Shown: piece after piece, positions 17,287 through 28,118 of the stretch
Numbering within the stretch: position 1 is the first letter of the stretch
Layout: each line of letters starts with the position of its first letter
NCBI RefSeq assembly: GCF_013046825.1
Contig: NZ_CP053187.1
Location: forward strand, 2,762,001 to 2,826,000
Source: Turicibacter sanguinis
Lineage (GTDB): Bacteria > Bacillota_I > Bacilli_A > MOL361 > Turicibacteraceae
Reading direction: 5' to 3'
Length of the DNA: 64,000 bases
The notes under the pieces: generated by a model
The model's input: only the letters and a program-made list of their open reading frames with translations
Databases searched by the model: none
Told to the model about the DNA's origin: nothing
Position numbers and translations under genes: made by a program

Positions 17287-18744
17287 TTAAATACCCCTTT
17301 TTCTAATCACTTCTTCAACGACTATTTTATCATTAAATGGAACAATTTTACCATTAATATTTTGCGTTTTTTCATGTCCCTTTCCTAAAATAACAACAAA
17401 GTCATTTGGTTTTGCTTTTTTTAAGGCTGCCTCAATTGCTTTTTCACGATCGACAATGACGGTATAATTAACACTACTCGTTCCTGATAACAAATCATAA
17501 ATAATACTTAATGGATCTTCATTACGTGGATTATCACTAGTAAAGAAGACATGATCCGATAAATAAGTGGCGTGACGGCCCATAATTTTTCGTTTAGCTT
17601 TATCGCGATTTCCACCTGCCCCTAGCACCGTAATAATATTTCCTGTCGAAATAACATTTAAGCAAGATAACACTTGAAAAATAGCATCCGGATTATGGGC
17701 ATAATCAATCACAACAGTGACCCCAGAAGGTGCCTGAATATACTCAAATCTTCCTTCAATGACTGAAACATTCTCAATAAATGGGACAATTTGTTCCGGG
17801 GCGTAACCTAATGAATAAAAATAAGCTAAGACAGATAACACATTATATACATTATACTTTCCAAATAAAGGGATTGTCATTTGACAGATAAACTGACCTT
17901 TTACATACAATGAAAAATTTGTTCTTTCTAAACTATACTCAATGTCTTTTGCAAAAATATCTGCTTTTGCTTGACATCCATAAGTTAATATCTTGCTATT
18001 TGTTACACTAATAAAGGATGAGGCATGCTCATCATCACAATTTATAATTGCCATTTTTTTATCATCATAATCACTAAATTGAATAAACGGTCGCATCTTT
18101 GTAAATAAATAATCTTCAAACGTTTTATGATAATCTAAATGTTCTTCTGTAATATTCGTAAAAATTAAGCGATCGAAGTCCAACTGATCCACTCTATTTT
18201 CTTTTATCCCATGAGAAGAAACCTCCATCACAACATATGGGAGGTTATGCCGAACCCCTTCTTGAAGCAACTCATTCAAATCTGGACTTAAAGGCGTGGT
18301 ACGAGACGCTTTTTTCTTTTGTCCCACCCACGAACCATTCGTTCCGATTAAGCCACTATCAATGCCTAAACATTCAAAAACATGTTGAATTAAATACGTA
18401 ATGGTTGTTTTTCCATTGGTTCCTATTACCCCTACTAAATTCATATTTTTAGATGGCTCACCATAAAACTTAGACGAAATAATAGCCAACGCTTTTTTTG
18501 TATTAAACACCTCAAAATATAAACACGCTGGATTTAAAGACTCTTCTCCAACAACTGCAATAGCACCATTACGAACTGCATCTTCAATATATTGATGCCC
18601 ATCACTATCTTGCCCTTTGATAGCGAAAAACACACTTCCTTTCGTTACCTGCCGTGAATCATACACTAAATTTTTAATTTCCTGATTCTCATGTTCTAAC
18701 GTATATCCTAACAGTTCACTCATCTGTTTTAAATCCATCCTCAT
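17287..18744 (-). CDS. murE: MurE, UDP-MurNAc-tripeptide synthetase (meso-DAP type)
   Basis: 485 residues. ATP loop GTNGKTT at 108-114; the substrate-specificity motif DNPR at 404-407 indicates addition of meso-diaminopimelate rather than lysine. The C-terminal [11 protein letters not shown] is also typical. The true start could be this ATG or the ATG two codons later; both share GAGGAAAGG. It lies 18 nt after spoVD. Confidence 0.96.
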   Translation of the reverse strand: MRMDLKQMSELLGYTLEHENQEIKNLVYDSRQVTKGSVFFAIKGQDSDGHQYIEDAVRNGAIAVVGEESLNPACLYFEVFNTKKALAIISSKFYGEPSKNMNLVGVIGTNGKTTITYLIQHVFECLGIDSGLIGTNGSWVGQKKKASRTTPLSPDLNELLQEGVRHNLPYVVMEVSSHGIKENRVDQLDFDRLIFTNITEEHLDYHKTFEDYLFTKMRPFIQFSDYDDKKMAIINCDDEHASSFISVTNSKILTYGCQAKADIFAKDIEYSLERTNFSLYVKGQFICQMTIPLFGKYNVYNVLSVLAYFYSLGYAPEQIVPFIENVSVIEGRFEYIQAPSGVTVVIDYAHNPDAIFQVLSCLNVISTGNIITVLGAGGNRDKAKRKIMGRHATYLSDHVFFTSDNPRNEDPLSIIYDLLSGTSSVNYTVIVDREKAIEAALKKAKPNDFVVILGKGHEKTQNINGKIVPFNDKIVVEEVIRKRGI

Positions 18745-18762
18745 TCATCCTTTCCTCAATTA

Positions 18763-20670
18763 TTATTCACCTAAATATAATCGAATAGTTCCGCCCTCTA
18801 TCGTTCTAGTGTATGCTTCGGGTTGCTGTGAAATGACTTTTGTTCCTTCTCCATAATATTCAATATTATATAAATATGATGTTTCGATATTTTTCTTTTC
18901 TTGTCCTACAAAATCTGGAATTGTTACATACTGAGTATCCAGCCAGTTATATTTCTTTTCAATCTGTTCTTCTCTTGGTTCTACCCCAATATAGGGTAGT
19001 GCTTCAGCTAAAATAGAACGTGCAATTGGAGCAGCCACAACCCCTCCATATTGAATCGTATTTTTAGGATTATCAATCGCCACATAAACAACTAACTGAG
19101 GATCATCCATTGGAGCAATTCCAACAAATGACAAAATATATTCCCCGCTAACGTAGGCCCCATTTCGAGCTTTTTGAGCCGTTCCGGTTTTTCCACCTAC
19201 ACGATAACCATCAATATAAGCTCCTTTACCACTACCTTGCGCGCCAACCATTTCAAGTGCATATCTCATTGTATCTGATGTTTCCTGTGAAATAACTTGT
19301 CTTTTAATCGTTGGCTGACGCTCATATAAAATTTCATTTGTATAAGGGTGAATCATACGTTTCACGATATAAGGTTGCATCAAATTCCCACCATTAACTG
19401 CTGCACTGACCGCTGTTACTAACTGAATTGGCGTGACAGAGTTCCCTTGTCCAAATGAAGAAGTTGCTAACTCAACATTTCCAATATTATCAGGATTAAA
19501 AATAATCCCTTGTGATTCTCCAAGCATATCAACCCCCGTTTTTTCATTGAATCCATATGCTTTTATATATTCAAATAATTTCTCTTTACCAAGTCTCATT
19601 CCGAGTTCAATGAATCCCGGGTTACAAGAATTCATAATGACTTCAAGCATCGATTGATCGCCATGACCCCCTGCTTTCCAGTCACGTATTCTGACACCAT
19701 CAACCATTGCATATCCGGGATCAAAGAATCGATCTTCAAGAGTCATCACCCCTTCTTCTAGGGCTGCTGAGAACGTTACAATTTTAAATGTTGAACCTGG
19801 TTCATACGTTGACCAAATCGGTAAGTTACGATTAAAAATCTCTTGATCATAGTCCTGATAATTTTCTGGTTCATATGTTGGACGTGACGATAAAGCCAAA
19901 ATCTCTCCTGTTTTCGGATCCATAATAATCCCAATCATTTGATCTGGATCATATTTTGCCACAGCATTATCAAATTCTCGATCAAGAATTTGTTGTAAAT
20001 GCAAATCAATCGTCAATTCAATATCTAATCCACGAGATGCAGGGGAATAAGAATCTGAAAACTGTGGAAGTGGATTCCCTTTTGCATCTGAAAAGTATTG
20101 CCAGACCCCATTAGCTCCCATTAAATAATCATTATAAACATACTCAAGTCCTGTAATTCCTTGATTATCAATTCCTGTAAATCCAATGGTTTGAGCGAGC
20201 AAACTTCCATATGGATAACTACGTTTGACATCATTAACTAAGTAAACCCCATCTAAATTCGCTTCCTGAATCGCAACCACTTGCTCGTTTGATAACTTTC
20301 TTCCTTCTGGTTGAATTCTTTCGACTGAAACTCGGTGCGTGACATGTCGATTAGCCTCTTCAACCGACACACCTAATATTTCAGCTAATACCTCAGAAGT
20401 ATGCTCAACATCTGTTACCTGCCTTGGAATAACAATCACAGATGGCGCTACTTCATTACCAACAATCACTTCGTGATTACGATCATAAATAATTCCTCTT
20501 TGTCCCTCTATCGGTAAATTCCGTGACCAAAGTTCTTCTGCTTTTTGTACCAATTCATTTGAGTCAAAAATTTGCAAGTAACCAAGTCGAATAAATAATG
20601 CTATAAAATAAATTAGTACAATTGATAAAAAGATAAGTAATCGTCGTTGTATGACTCCTGCTTGTTTCAT
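18763..20670 (-). CDS. spoVD: SpoVD-type class B penicillin-binding protein
   Basis: 635 residues from the ATG at 20668-20670, following GGGGGAG. One N-terminal membrane anchor, a dimerisation domain with GQRGIIYDR, and a transpeptidase domain with STFK (293-296), SCN (348-350) and KTGT (494-497). A single C-terminal PASTA domain starts near VTIPDFVGQEKK. The single PASTA and the position after pbpB match B. subtilis SpoVD, which makes spore cortex peptidoglycan with SpoVE. A 14-bp-stem terminator separates it from pbpB, so it needs its own promoter in 20671-20836; no convincing one was found by eye. Confidence 0.92.
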   Translation of the reverse strand: MKQAGVIQRRLLIFLSIVLIYFIALFIRLGYLQIFDSNELVQKAEELWSRNLPIEGQRGIIYDRNHEVIVGNEVAPSVIVIPRQVTDVEHTSEVLAEILGVSVEEANRHVTHRVSVERIQPEGRKLSNEQVVAIQEANLDGVYLVNDVKRSYPYGSLLAQTIGFTGIDNQGITGLEYVYNDYLMGANGVWQYFSDAKGNPLPQFSDSYSPASRGLDIELTIDLHLQQILDREFDNAVAKYDPDQMIGIIMDPKTGEILALSSRPTYEPENYQDYDQEIFNRNLPIWSTYEPGSTFKIVTFSAALEEGVMTLEDRFFDPGYAMVDGVRIRDWKAGGHGDQSMLEVIMNSCNPGFIELGMRLGKEKLFEYIKAYGFNEKTGVDMLGESQGIIFNPDNIGNVELATSSFGQGNSVTPIQLVTAVSAAVNGGNLMQPYIVKRMIHPYTNEILYERQPTIKRQVISQETSDTMRYALEMVGAQGSGKGAYIDGYRVGGKTGTAQKARNGAYVSGEYILSFVGIAPMDDPQLVVYVAIDNPKNTIQYGGVVAAPIARSILAEALPYIGVEPREEQIEKKYNWLDTQYVTIPDFVGQEKKNIETSYLYNIEYYGEGTKVISQQPEAYTRTIEGGTIRLYLGE

Positions 20671-20836
20671 CCATTGCTCCCCCTTCATGTAAAATTTAAT
20701 ATGACAATTATGATCACTTTGAACCTACATAATAACTATATGAGTCTTTTTCTTAGTAAATACGTAATCGTCTCTACACATTACTTTTTTATTCAACTTT
20801 ATTACAATTCTATTTAATTTATGCAGAATTTAAATA

Positions 20837-20876
20837 AAAAAAAGCCTAATAACGCTATTCAAAGCGTTATTAGGCT
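20837..20876 (-). terminator. strong terminator between pbpB and spoVD
   Basis: Perfect 14-bp stem AGCCTAATAACGCT/AGCGTTATTAGGCT (20843-20856 with 20863-20876), 6-nt loop and a run of T on the minus strand. It should cut the mraZ-pbpB transcript from spoVD and the mur genes. Confidence 0.92.
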
Positions 20877-20881
20877 AAAAT

Positions 20882-23095
20882 TTAGTCATTTACTGGTTCA
20901 TTTTCTTGAGATATTTCTATCTCGGCAGAAGAATCTTCAGATTCGTTTTCTTCATGCGCCTCTTCTGTCACATTTTGAGATGGGGTTTTCGTCAACTCAA
21001 TCACAATCTCAGTAGTAGACTGAATCTTTTGTTCAGGAGCTAATGATTGCGATGTCACAAATCCTTCTCCATTAAAGGTAACCTTTAATGAAGCTAATTC
21101 AGCAAAACGAACGACTTCATCTTTCGTCCAACCTTCAAAATTAGGTAATTCATATGTTTTACCTGTTTGTAAAAAGACTTTACTCCCACTCACCACTATA
21201 TTTCCTGCTGAAGGAGATTGTGCAAAAACTTGATTTCCTGATCCAATCACAATCGGTTGCAAACCAGCCTCAATCAAACGTTGACTGGCCACTTCAACAT
21301 TTTGATTAATGTATTGATTCACTTCAACATTTTGATAGACATCTTCAATGTTTGAAATAGGTGTTTTTTCTGCTCCTAAATACGTTAATCCTGTTTGCAT
21401 GACGTAACGGTAAATTTGTCCAAGTTGGTCGTGTCCACCTGTTTCAGGTCTTGACATGGCCACATACATCACAAGCTCTGGATCATCTGCGGGTGCAAAT
21501 CCGATATAACTATACAAATATTCATTAGCAAGATATCCATTAGCACCATCCGCAATCTGAGCCGTTCCGGTTTTCCCACCACTTGTAAAACCATCTAAAC
21601 TATAAGCAAGACGTCCTGAACCATCTTCCTCGGCTACAACACCAACCATCAAATCTTTTACTTGTTTTGCCGTTTGTGCCGTAATAGGATTATCTAGCTT
21701 AATCGGCTCAAATTGATAAACATCTTTTTCCTGATTAGGATCATAAACACGTTCAATCAGTTGAGGTTGAATTAACTGTCCTTCATTTAAAATAGCTGTA
21801 ATGGCCTGAATATGTTGAATCGGAGTCGTTAAAATCCCTTGACCAAATCCAGCTGTTATTTTTTGTGTCACATCCCAATCAGTCGGTAATGTTCCTGCTG
21901 ATTCACTTGGTAAGGGTAATCCTACTTGACTTCCAAAACCGAATTTTTCAAGATATTCAATATTCGTCTCAGGCGTAATTCCATTCGTTAAAAGATCGAT
22001 AATTGCCGTATTTGACGAACGATAGAACCCCTGATCGTAGGTAATCGTCCCCCAAGTCTGGGTCCAATCTCGTATAGTAGAACCATTCACTAAGCGTGAT
22101 CCCGATTGAAAGTACTGACTTCCATTATATTTTCCTTCATTAATAGCAGCAGCATAGGTATAAATCTTCATCGTCGATCCCGGTTCAAATGAATCAGAGA
22201 TCACTGGATTATTATAATTTTCAATATCTCTTATATTAGGATCAAAACTTGAACGGCTTCCCATTGCCAAAATCTCTCCTGTTTTAGGATTAGCGACAAC
22301 GGCAACTAAACTCTGTGGATTCGCACTTTCCCAAACATTATCCATGGCTTCTTCTAATAAGGTTTGAATCGTCGAATCAAGTGTTAAATAGATATCTAAG
22401 CCATCACTTGCCTCTTCTAATACAAATTCTTCTTTATTTGGTTGAACATATCCCTTTTTATCTCTTAAATATTGAATACGTCCATTTTTTCCTTGCAAAT
22501 ACTCATCAAAGTACGATTCAATTCCCATCTCGCCTTCAAGGACACGATTGACTTCATCCCACTTCGTATATCCAAGCGTATGAGAGGCAAACATCCCATT
22601 AGGATAAAACCGTTTGATGTTTTCCGTAAACTTAATCCCTTTTAAATTCATCTGTTCTATTTTTTCTTTTTCTAAATAGGTTAATTGACGACCGGCATTT
22701 CCAAATTCAACCTGTTTTCGATCTTTAGATAAAATTTCTTTTATTTCAACTGCTGATAAATCGATGACCGTACTTAACTTATTAGCCGTATCATCAATAT
22801 CTTCTACCACATCTCCATAACCTTCATATAGGTTAGCATATAAGGTATATGACGTTAACTGTTCTGCTAAAGCAACACCACTACGATCATAAATGGTTCC
22901 ACGTTTACCCTGCACTTGTTCTTCAACTAAATAGACATTAAGCGCATACTGATATAAATCATGACCTTTTTTCTCACCCGTGAGTGCCATCTCGATAAAA
23001 TGATAGGCAATGGATAAAAAAAAGACCAAGAAGAAAGCTGTTATAATGACTAGCATCTTTCTTCCTGTGTGATTGAGTCGTCTTTCTTTTTTCAT
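20882..23095 (-). CDS. pbpB: division transpeptidase PbpB (PBP2B/FtsI type)
   Basis: 737 residues from the ATG at 23093-23095, after GGTGAGG. A basic N-terminus and one membrane helix are followed by GKRGTIYDR, then the transpeptidase motifs STMK (307-310), SSN (360-362) and KTGT (508-511). Two C-terminal PASTA repeats follow and an acidic Glu/Ser-rich tail. It cross-links septal peptidoglycan with FtsW. The acidic tail after the second PASTA (about 35 residues) is longer than I expect for the family. Confidence 0.95.
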   Translation of the reverse strand: MKKERRLNHTGRKMLVIITAFFLVFFLSIAYHFIEMALTGEKKGHDLYQYALNVYLVEEQVQGKRGTIYDRSGVALAEQLTSYTLYANLYEGYGDVVEDIDDTANKLSTVIDLSAVEIKEILSKDRKQVEFGNAGRQLTYLEKEKIEQMNLKGIKFTENIKRFYPNGMFASHTLGYTKWDEVNRVLEGEMGIESYFDEYLQGKNGRIQYLRDKKGYVQPNKEEFVLEEASDGLDIYLTLDSTIQTLLEEAMDNVWESANPQSLVAVVANPKTGEILAMGSRSSFDPNIRDIENYNNPVISDSFEPGSTMKIYTYAAAINEGKYNGSQYFQSGSRLVNGSTIRDWTQTWGTITYDQGFYRSSNTAIIDLLTNGITPETNIEYLEKFGFGSQVGLPLPSESAGTLPTDWDVTQKITAGFGQGILTTPIQHIQAITAILNEGQLIQPQLIERVYDPNQEKDVYQFEPIKLDNPITAQTAKQVKDLMVGVVAEEDGSGRLAYSLDGFTSGGKTGTAQIADGANGYLANEYLYSYIGFAPADDPELVMYVAMSRPETGGHDQLGQIYRYVMQTGLTYLGAEKTPISNIEDVYQNVEVNQYINQNVEVASQRLIEAGLQPIVIGSGNQVFAQSPSAGNIVVSGSKVFLQTGKTYELPNFEGWTKDEVVRFAELASLKVTFNGEGFVTSQSLAPEQKIQSTTEIVIELTKTPSQNVTEEAHEENESEDSSAEIEISQENEPVND

Positions 23096-23146
23096 ACTAA
23101 TCATCCTCACCATACATTTGCTTCTTGATTTATTTCTATGAGGATT

Positions 23147-23500
23147 TTACTCTCCAATGTTTACAATGTTATTATAAGTCGAAAGTCCATTTTGTTTGGC
23201 AATTTCCATAGCACGTGAATAAGTTGAAAGTTCCGCAATTTTTGAATACAATTCTTCATTCACAACAATCTGGTTCGAAATTTTTAATTTTAACGCCTCT
23301 GTTTCATAATGAATTTGAGTCATTTGAGCGTCTAAATAGAGTCTCCCAGCAATCAAACAAAAAGCTCCAACTCCTGTTAAAATTGCTAAATTAGTAAAAT
23401 TGTATAAACTTTTTTTCTTACGTTTAACGACTGTTCTTTTGACGTGTTGCGATGAATGCGAAACCTCAATTTGTTCTAATTGCTTAACCGCAGTATTCAT
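23147..23500 (-). CDS. ftsL: cell division protein FtsL
   Basis: 117 residues: a basic cytoplasmic N-terminus with a VKRTVVKRKKK cluster, one membrane segment (about 37-57) and an extracellular coiled coil with heptad pattern (60-100). It works with DivIB and DivIC. Sequence identity in FtsL is low, so the call rests on topology and the invariant position between rsmH and pbpB. Confidence 0.9.
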   Translation of the reverse strand: MNTAVKQLEQIEVSHSSQHVKRTVVKRKKKSLYNFTNLAILTGVGAFCLIAGRLYLDAQMTQIHYETEALKLKISNQIVVNEELYSKIAELSTYSRAMEIAKQNGLSTYNNIVNIGE

Positions 23501-23520
23501 GATTTCTCTTCCCCCTTATT

Positions 23521-24453
23521 CTACTTCATTTTCATAGCTACCCTTAATTTTGCTGAATGAGAACGATTATTTTCCGTTAACTCTGTTTCATCTGCCACAA
23601 TTGGTTTGCGAGTAATTAATTTAAATTCTGGCTGGAATTCTTGTGGAATAACTGGCAATCCTCTTGGAAGATCTTTTGCTTCACTTCGTTCTTTAAACAT
23701 ATGTTTACAAATACGATCTTCTAAAGAATGGAAGGTAATAACAGCCACTCGCCCTTCAACATTTAACATATCCATGGCATCTTTTAATGCCTTTTCAAAT
23801 ACTTTCAATTCATCATTTACCGCAATACGTAATGCTTGGAAGGTACGTTTAGCAGGATGACCACCTTTTCGTCTTGCCGGCGCTGGAATCGCAGATTTGA
23901 TAATTTCTACTAACTCAAAAGTCGTTTCAATCGGTTGTTTTTCGCGATAACGTTCAATGGCACGTGCAATTTGTTTTGAAAATTTTTCATCGCTATAAAC
24001 ACGGAAAATATATTCTAAATTTTTATATTCCCACTCATTGACAATCTCATATGCTGATAATTCAGCCTCTTGATCCATACGCATATCTAACTTCGCATCA
24101 TGATTATAACTAAATCCACGTTCAGGTGTATCAAACTGTGGCGATGATACGCCTAAATCAAAAATAATACCATCTATTTTCATTACCCCACGTGCATTTA
24201 ATTCTTCTTTCAAATGAACAAAATTACTTTTAATAATTGTAAAATTGTCTCCAATTTCTTTTAAACGTTTCGTTGCATTCTCAATTGCAAATGAATCTTG
24301 ATCAAATGAATACAGATGTCCTGTAGTTAATCTTTTTAAGATTTCACTACTATGTCCGCCACCACCTAAGGTGCAATCAACATAAATACCATCTTCTTTT
24401 ATCTCTAAATTCTCAATTGATTCACGAAGTAAAACTGAGTAGTGATTAAACAT
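23521..24453 (-). CDS. rsmH: 16S rRNA m4C1402 methyltransferase RsmH (MraW)
   Basis: 310 residues. SAM-binding motif [12 protein letters not shown] near residue 24, [11 protein letters not shown], and the RsmH signatures [19 protein letters not shown] and ITFHSLEDR. It methylates N4 of C1402 in 16S rRNA. It lies 12 nt after mraZ with AGGAGG upstream. Confidence 0.98.
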   Translation of the reverse strand: MFNHYSVLLRESIENLEIKEDGIYVDCTLGGGGHSSEILKRLTTGHLYSFDQDSFAIENATKRLKEIGDNFTIIKSNFVHLKEELNARGVMKIDGIIFDLGVSSPQFDTPERGFSYNHDAKLDMRMDQEAELSAYEIVNEWEYKNLEYIFRVYSDEKFSKQIARAIERYREKQPIETTFELVEIIKSAIPAPARRKGGHPAKRTFQALRIAVNDELKVFEKALKDAMDMLNVEGRVAVITFHSLEDRICKHMFKERSEAKDLPRGLPVIPQEFQPEFKLITRKPIVADETELTENNRSHSAKLRVAMKMK

Positions 24454-24465
24454 GGTTGTAACCTC

Positions 24466-24894
24466 CTATAAATCAAATCCTATATTTTCGGCAATATCTA
24501 AAATAGAATCTACAGAGAAATCAAAATATTGCGTCCATTTTTCTTTCTCCCAAATTTCAATTCGATTTGAGACACCAATGATAACACAATCTTTACTAAG
24601 CCCTGCATAATTCATTAAGGGTGTTGATAGATTAATTCTTCCCTGTTTATCAAATTCACATTCACACGCACCAGAAAGAAAAAAGCGTGAAAATTGGCGG
24701 GCATCTTTACGATTAACAGGTAACCCATTCACTTTTTCAAGCAATATCTTCCATTCCTCTATCGGATAAATAAATAGACATTGGTCAATCCCTCTAGTAA
24801 TAACACAACATTCGTTTAACTGCTCTCTAAACTTAGCAGGCATAATCAAACGACCCTTAGCATCTATACTATGATGAAACTCACCAATAAACAT
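24466..24894 (-). CDS. mraZ: transcriptional regulator MraZ
   Basis: 142 residues with two AbrB-like SpoVT repeats: the first around [21 protein letters not shown], the second around [18 protein letters not shown]. MraZ forms ring oligomers that bind GTGG direct repeats and usually represses its own dcw operon. Such repeats lie directly upstream here. First gene of the cluster. Confidence 0.97.
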   Translation of the reverse strand: MFIGEFHHSIDAKGRLIMPAKFREQLNECCVITRGIDQCLFIYPIEEWKILLEKVNGLPVNRKDARQFSRFFLSGACECEFDKQGRINLSTPLMNYAGLSKDCVIIGVSNRIEIWEKEKWTQYFDFSVDSILDIAENIGFDL

Positions 24895-24901
24895 TTATAT
24901 T

Positions 24902-24948
24902 CACCACTTATCTCCACAATCTCTATCTAACTATCCACATTTCACCAT
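24902..24948 (-). promoter_or_regulatory. MraZ-box direct repeats upstream of mraZ
   Basis: On the minus strand, reading towards mraZ: ATGGTG (24943-24948), GTGGAT (24933-24938), GTGGAG (24912-24917) and GTGGTG (24902-24907). Members of each pair start exactly 10 bp apart. They match the GTGG[A/T]G repeats known for MraZ and lie between the -10 and the start codon. Confidence 0.8.
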
Positions 24949-24950
24949 TA

Positions 24951-24956
24951 ATTATA
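24951..24956 (-). promoter_or_regulatory. -10 element of the dcw promoter
   Basis: Perfect TATAAT on the minus strand just upstream of the MraZ boxes. The -35 is poor (TTTTAA at 17 bp), which fits a promoter under strong control. The rest of 24957-25117 is AT-rich without other clear signals. Confidence 0.55.
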
Positions 24957-25117
24957 CATTATCTAAGGTTGATTTAAAACAAAATTAAAAATTTTTTAAG
25001 GAAAAAGTTCTATAATATTTCCTTTTTTCATATAATAAAGTTTTTCTTTTGATATTTCCAAAAAATAACGCTACTTTATCGTTTAATCTGTCATTTTTTG
25101 TTTTATTTTCTCACATT

Positions 25118-25147
25118 AAAAAGCTATCTCTTGTTTCGAGATAGCTT
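25118..25147 (-). terminator. engB terminator
   Basis: AAGCTATCTC/GAGATAGCTT stem with 7-nt loop and T-run on the minus strand, directly after engB. Confidence 0.85.
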
Positions 25148-25154
25148 CTTTATT

Positions 25155-25781
25155 TTATTCTTCCTCATGTTCGATTTCTTGAATAATATCATTGTATTGT
25201 TGGATTAAGTCTAAGAAAATTTCCCAAACCTCATCACGACCTTCATGAGTTTCTGAAGAGTAAGCCACAAAAACATCATCTTGATCAAATCCAAGCGTCT
25301 CCTTAATGAGTTTTTCTTGTTTTTTATACTGACTACGGTTCACTTTATCCTTTTTCGTTCCAATCACAACACTTGGGATTTCATAGTATTTGTATAACTG
25401 ATACATTGCAATATCTTCCGCTGTTGGTTTATGACGATAATCCACCAATAAAACACCTAAGATTAATTCATCACGTTCAACTAAATATTCTTCAATCATA
25501 CGTCCAAATGACTCTTTTAACGAGCGATTCACTTTGGCGTAACCGTATCCCGGAACATCAACTAAATACATCATATCATTAATGTTATAGAAATTTAATG
25601 TTTGAGTTTTCCCTGGACGGCTTGAAACACGTGCTAAGTGTTTACGATTTGTCAGTGAATTGATAAATGAGGATTTTCCAACATTCGAACGTCCTGCAAA
25701 AATCATTTCTGGTAATCCATCTGTTGGATAATGTTCCGCTTTGACACAACTTTTTATATATTCTGCTTTTGTTATATGCAT
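25155..25781 (-). CDS. engB: ribosome biogenesis GTPase EngB (YsxC/YihA)
   Basis: 208 residues. G1 GRSNVGKSS near residue 30, a threonine G2 region (RPGKTQTLNFY), G3 DVPGYG, G4 TKKDK and G5 YSSETHEG. It assists 50S subunit assembly. It follows lon with a 12-nt gap, as ysxC follows lonA in B. subtilis. An acidic C-terminal tail (IEHEEE) is unremarkable. Confidence 0.96.
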   Translation of the reverse strand: MHITKAEYIKSCVKAEHYPTDGLPEMIFAGRSNVGKSSFINSLTNRKHLARVSSRPGKTQTLNFYNINDMMYLVDVPGYGYAKVNRSLKESFGRMIEEYLVERDELILGVLLVDYRHKPTAEDIAMYQLYKYYEIPSVVIGTKKDKVNRSQYKKQEKLIKETLGFDQDDVFVAYSSETHEGRDEVWEIFLDLIQQYNDIIQEIEHEEE

Positions 25782-25793
25782 ATTCTCAACACC

Positions 25794-28118
25794 TTATCGT
25801 AACGCATGCTGTAAAACTTCATCTATCGTTGAAACAGGAATAAACGTCATTTGACTTTTTACGCTTTGCGGTATTTCATCTAAATCTTTTTCATTATCTT
25901 TTGGCATAATGATAGTTGTTAATCCTGCTCGATGAGCTGAAATTGATTTTTCTTTTAATCCACCTATTGGTAAAACACGACCTCTGAGTGTCACTTCTCC
26001 TGTCATTCCCACTTCGCGTTTTACAAATTTTTGACTTAAAGCAGAGACTAACGCTGTAACCATGGTCACCCCTGCAGATGGGCCATCTTTCGGAGTTGCT
26101 CCTTCTGGCACATGAATATGAATGTCATGATCTTTAAATAAATCTGGGTCAATGCCATACTTTTTAGCATTTGCACGAACAAAACTAATCGCAGCCTGCC
26201 CTGATTCTTTCATAACATCACCTAGTTTACCTGTTAAAACCATTTTGCCCGTCCCTTTATAATATGTGACTTCAACAGGTAAAATATCTCCTCCAAATTG
26301 AGTATACGCAAGTCCTGTCACGACACCAATTTGATCTTCTGTTTCAATCAATCCATGTGTATATTTATGTTTTCCTAATAACTCAACAAGCATAGAAGAA
26401 TCCACATGTAATGATTCTACTTTTTCGGCTAATAATTTTCTAGCAACTTTTCGACAAATAGAGCCAATTTGGCGTTCTAACTGACGCACACCAGCTTCTC
26501 GAGTATAATATTGAATTAACTCTAAAATCACCGCTTCATCAATCGAAAGCTGTTCCTTCGTTAAGCCATGAGCCTCTAACTGTCTCTGTAGCAAATAACG
26601 TTTCGCAATTTCCGTTTTTTCCTGTTCTGTATAACTATCTACATGAATCATATCCATACGGTCACGAAGTGGTGCCGGAATATTTTCTAAATAGTTAGCT
26701 GTTGCAATAAACAAGACATTTGATAAATCATATTCTTCTTCTAAGTAATGATCACTAAAATGACTGTTTTGTTCAGGATCTAAAACCTCAAGCATCGCAG
26801 AAGCCGGATCTCCTTTATAATCACTCGCCATCTTATCAATTTCATCTAACAAGAAGACTGGATTTGTCGTTCCCGCTTTCTTCATCGCTTGAATCATTCG
26901 CCCTGGTAATGCTCCTAAATAAGTACGGCGATGTCCTCTAATTTCAGATTCATCCTTAACACCACCAAGTGATATCTTGACAAATTTTCGTCCTAAAGCA
27001 TCTGCAATCGATTTTGCAAGTGATGTTTTCCCAACCCCAGGAGGTCCAACTAAACATAAAATAGTCGAAGGATTTTTACCTGTCATCGTTTTAACCGCTA
27101 AATATTCTAAAATGCGATCTTTAACTTTTTCTAATCCAAAATGTTGATTATTTAAAGTTTCTTCTGCAAATAAAATATCTGTATTATCGGTTGTTTGAAT
27201 CGACCATGGTAGAGCTAGAATCCACTCAATATACGTTCTAACCACACCTGATTCACTTGAATTAGAGGGTAACATTTCAAAGCGTCGAATCTCCTCTAAA
27301 GCCTTAGCTTTAACTGCTTCAGGAACTCCTAATGCTTCTAACTTTTCTCTGAATTCTTGACTGACCGCCTCTTTTGAGTAATCATCACCTAATTCTTTTT
27401 GGATTGCTTTTGCTTTTTCTCGTAAATAAAATTCTTTTTGATGAGCATCTACCGAACGTTTAACTTCTTGATTAATTTTCATTTCAAGATCAGCGATGTA
27501 TTTTTCTTTCTCGATATCTTTTAATAATAAGGTTAAACGCTCCTCAACATTTGTTTCTTGAAGATATTTTACCTTTTCTTCTTCTGATATACGTAAATAG
27601 AAGGCAACAATATCCGTTGCTTGATCTGCATTCGTTGCACTCTCAACCAATTCTTTTACATCATTTGGATGAACAAATAAAGAACTTCCATGTTCAACAA
27701 CCGCTTCTTTTAATAGACGCATAATCGCGATTTCTTGTTCTTCTTGTAAAGGAGTTGATGGCATCGTCTGAACTGTCGCCATGAAATAAGGCTCTAACTG
27801 AGTATATTCTTGTATTTCAACTCGTGTTAAAGTATTAAACTTTACTTTATAATGTCCATTTGGTAACTTAATTTTCATCGTTACCTTGGCAATTGTTCCG
27901 TATTGGAGTAAATCTTCACTTTGCGGAACTTCCACATTTGGATCAACTTGTGAAACTAAAATAACATAGTTTGAGTATTCTTCACAAACCTCTAACGCTT
28001 CGATTGATTGTGGACGTCCAATTTCTAAACGAATTTCTGTATTAGGTAAAGAAATCACACCTCTCACAGGTAACACTGGAAGTGTATGTGTCTCCACACT
28101 GTTTACATCTATTCTCAT
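25794..28118 (-). CDS. lon: ATP-dependent protease Lon
   Basis: 774 residues from the ATG at 28116-28118, which follows GAGGTGAG; a GTG two codons upstream is less likely. The N-terminal substrate domain begins LPVLPVRGVISLPN; the AAA+ domain has Walker A GPPGVGKTS near 354 and Walker B FLLDEIDKM; the protease domain carries the catalytic serine in DGPSAGVTMV near 675 with its lysine in GGLKEKS. It degrades misfolded and regulatory proteins. No lonB-like gene is found between clpX and lon, unlike B. subtilis. Confidence 0.98.
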   Translation of the reverse strand: MRIDVNSVETHTLPVLPVRGVISLPNTEIRLEIGRPQSIEALEVCEEYSNYVILVSQVDPNVEVPQSEDLLQYGTIAKVTMKIKLPNGHYKVKFNTLTRVEIQEYTQLEPYFMATVQTMPSTPLQEEQEIAIMRLLKEAVVEHGSSLFVHPNDVKELVESATNADQATDIVAFYLRISEEEKVKYLQETNVEERLTLLLKDIEKEKYIADLEMKINQEVKRSVDAHQKEFYLREKAKAIQKELGDDYSKEAVSQEFREKLEALGVPEAVKAKALEEIRRFEMLPSNSSESGVVRTYIEWILALPWSIQTTDNTDILFAEETLNNQHFGLEKVKDRILEYLAVKTMTGKNPSTILCLVGPPGVGKTSLAKSIADALGRKFVKISLGGVKDESEIRGHRRTYLGALPGRMIQAMKKAGTTNPVFLLDEIDKMASDYKGDPASAMLEVLDPEQNSHFSDHYLEEEYDLSNVLFIATANYLENIPAPLRDRMDMIHVDSYTEQEKTEIAKRYLLQRQLEAHGLTKEQLSIDEAVILELIQYYTREAGVRQLERQIGSICRKVARKLLAEKVESLHVDSSMLVELLGKHKYTHGLIETEDQIGVVTGLAYTQFGGDILPVEVTYYKGTGKMVLTGKLGDVMKESGQAAISFVRANAKKYGIDPDLFKDHDIHIHVPEGATPKDGPSAGVTMVTALVSALSQKFVKREVGMTGEVTLRGRVLPIGGLKEKSISAHRAGLTTIIMPKDNEKDLDEIPQSVKSQMTFIPVSTIDEVLQHALR

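Noticed and set aside
20671-20836. SigE-type promoter for spoVD
   Set aside because: CATATAGT-like -10 sequences exist, but no matching -35 at the right distance could be supported by eye.
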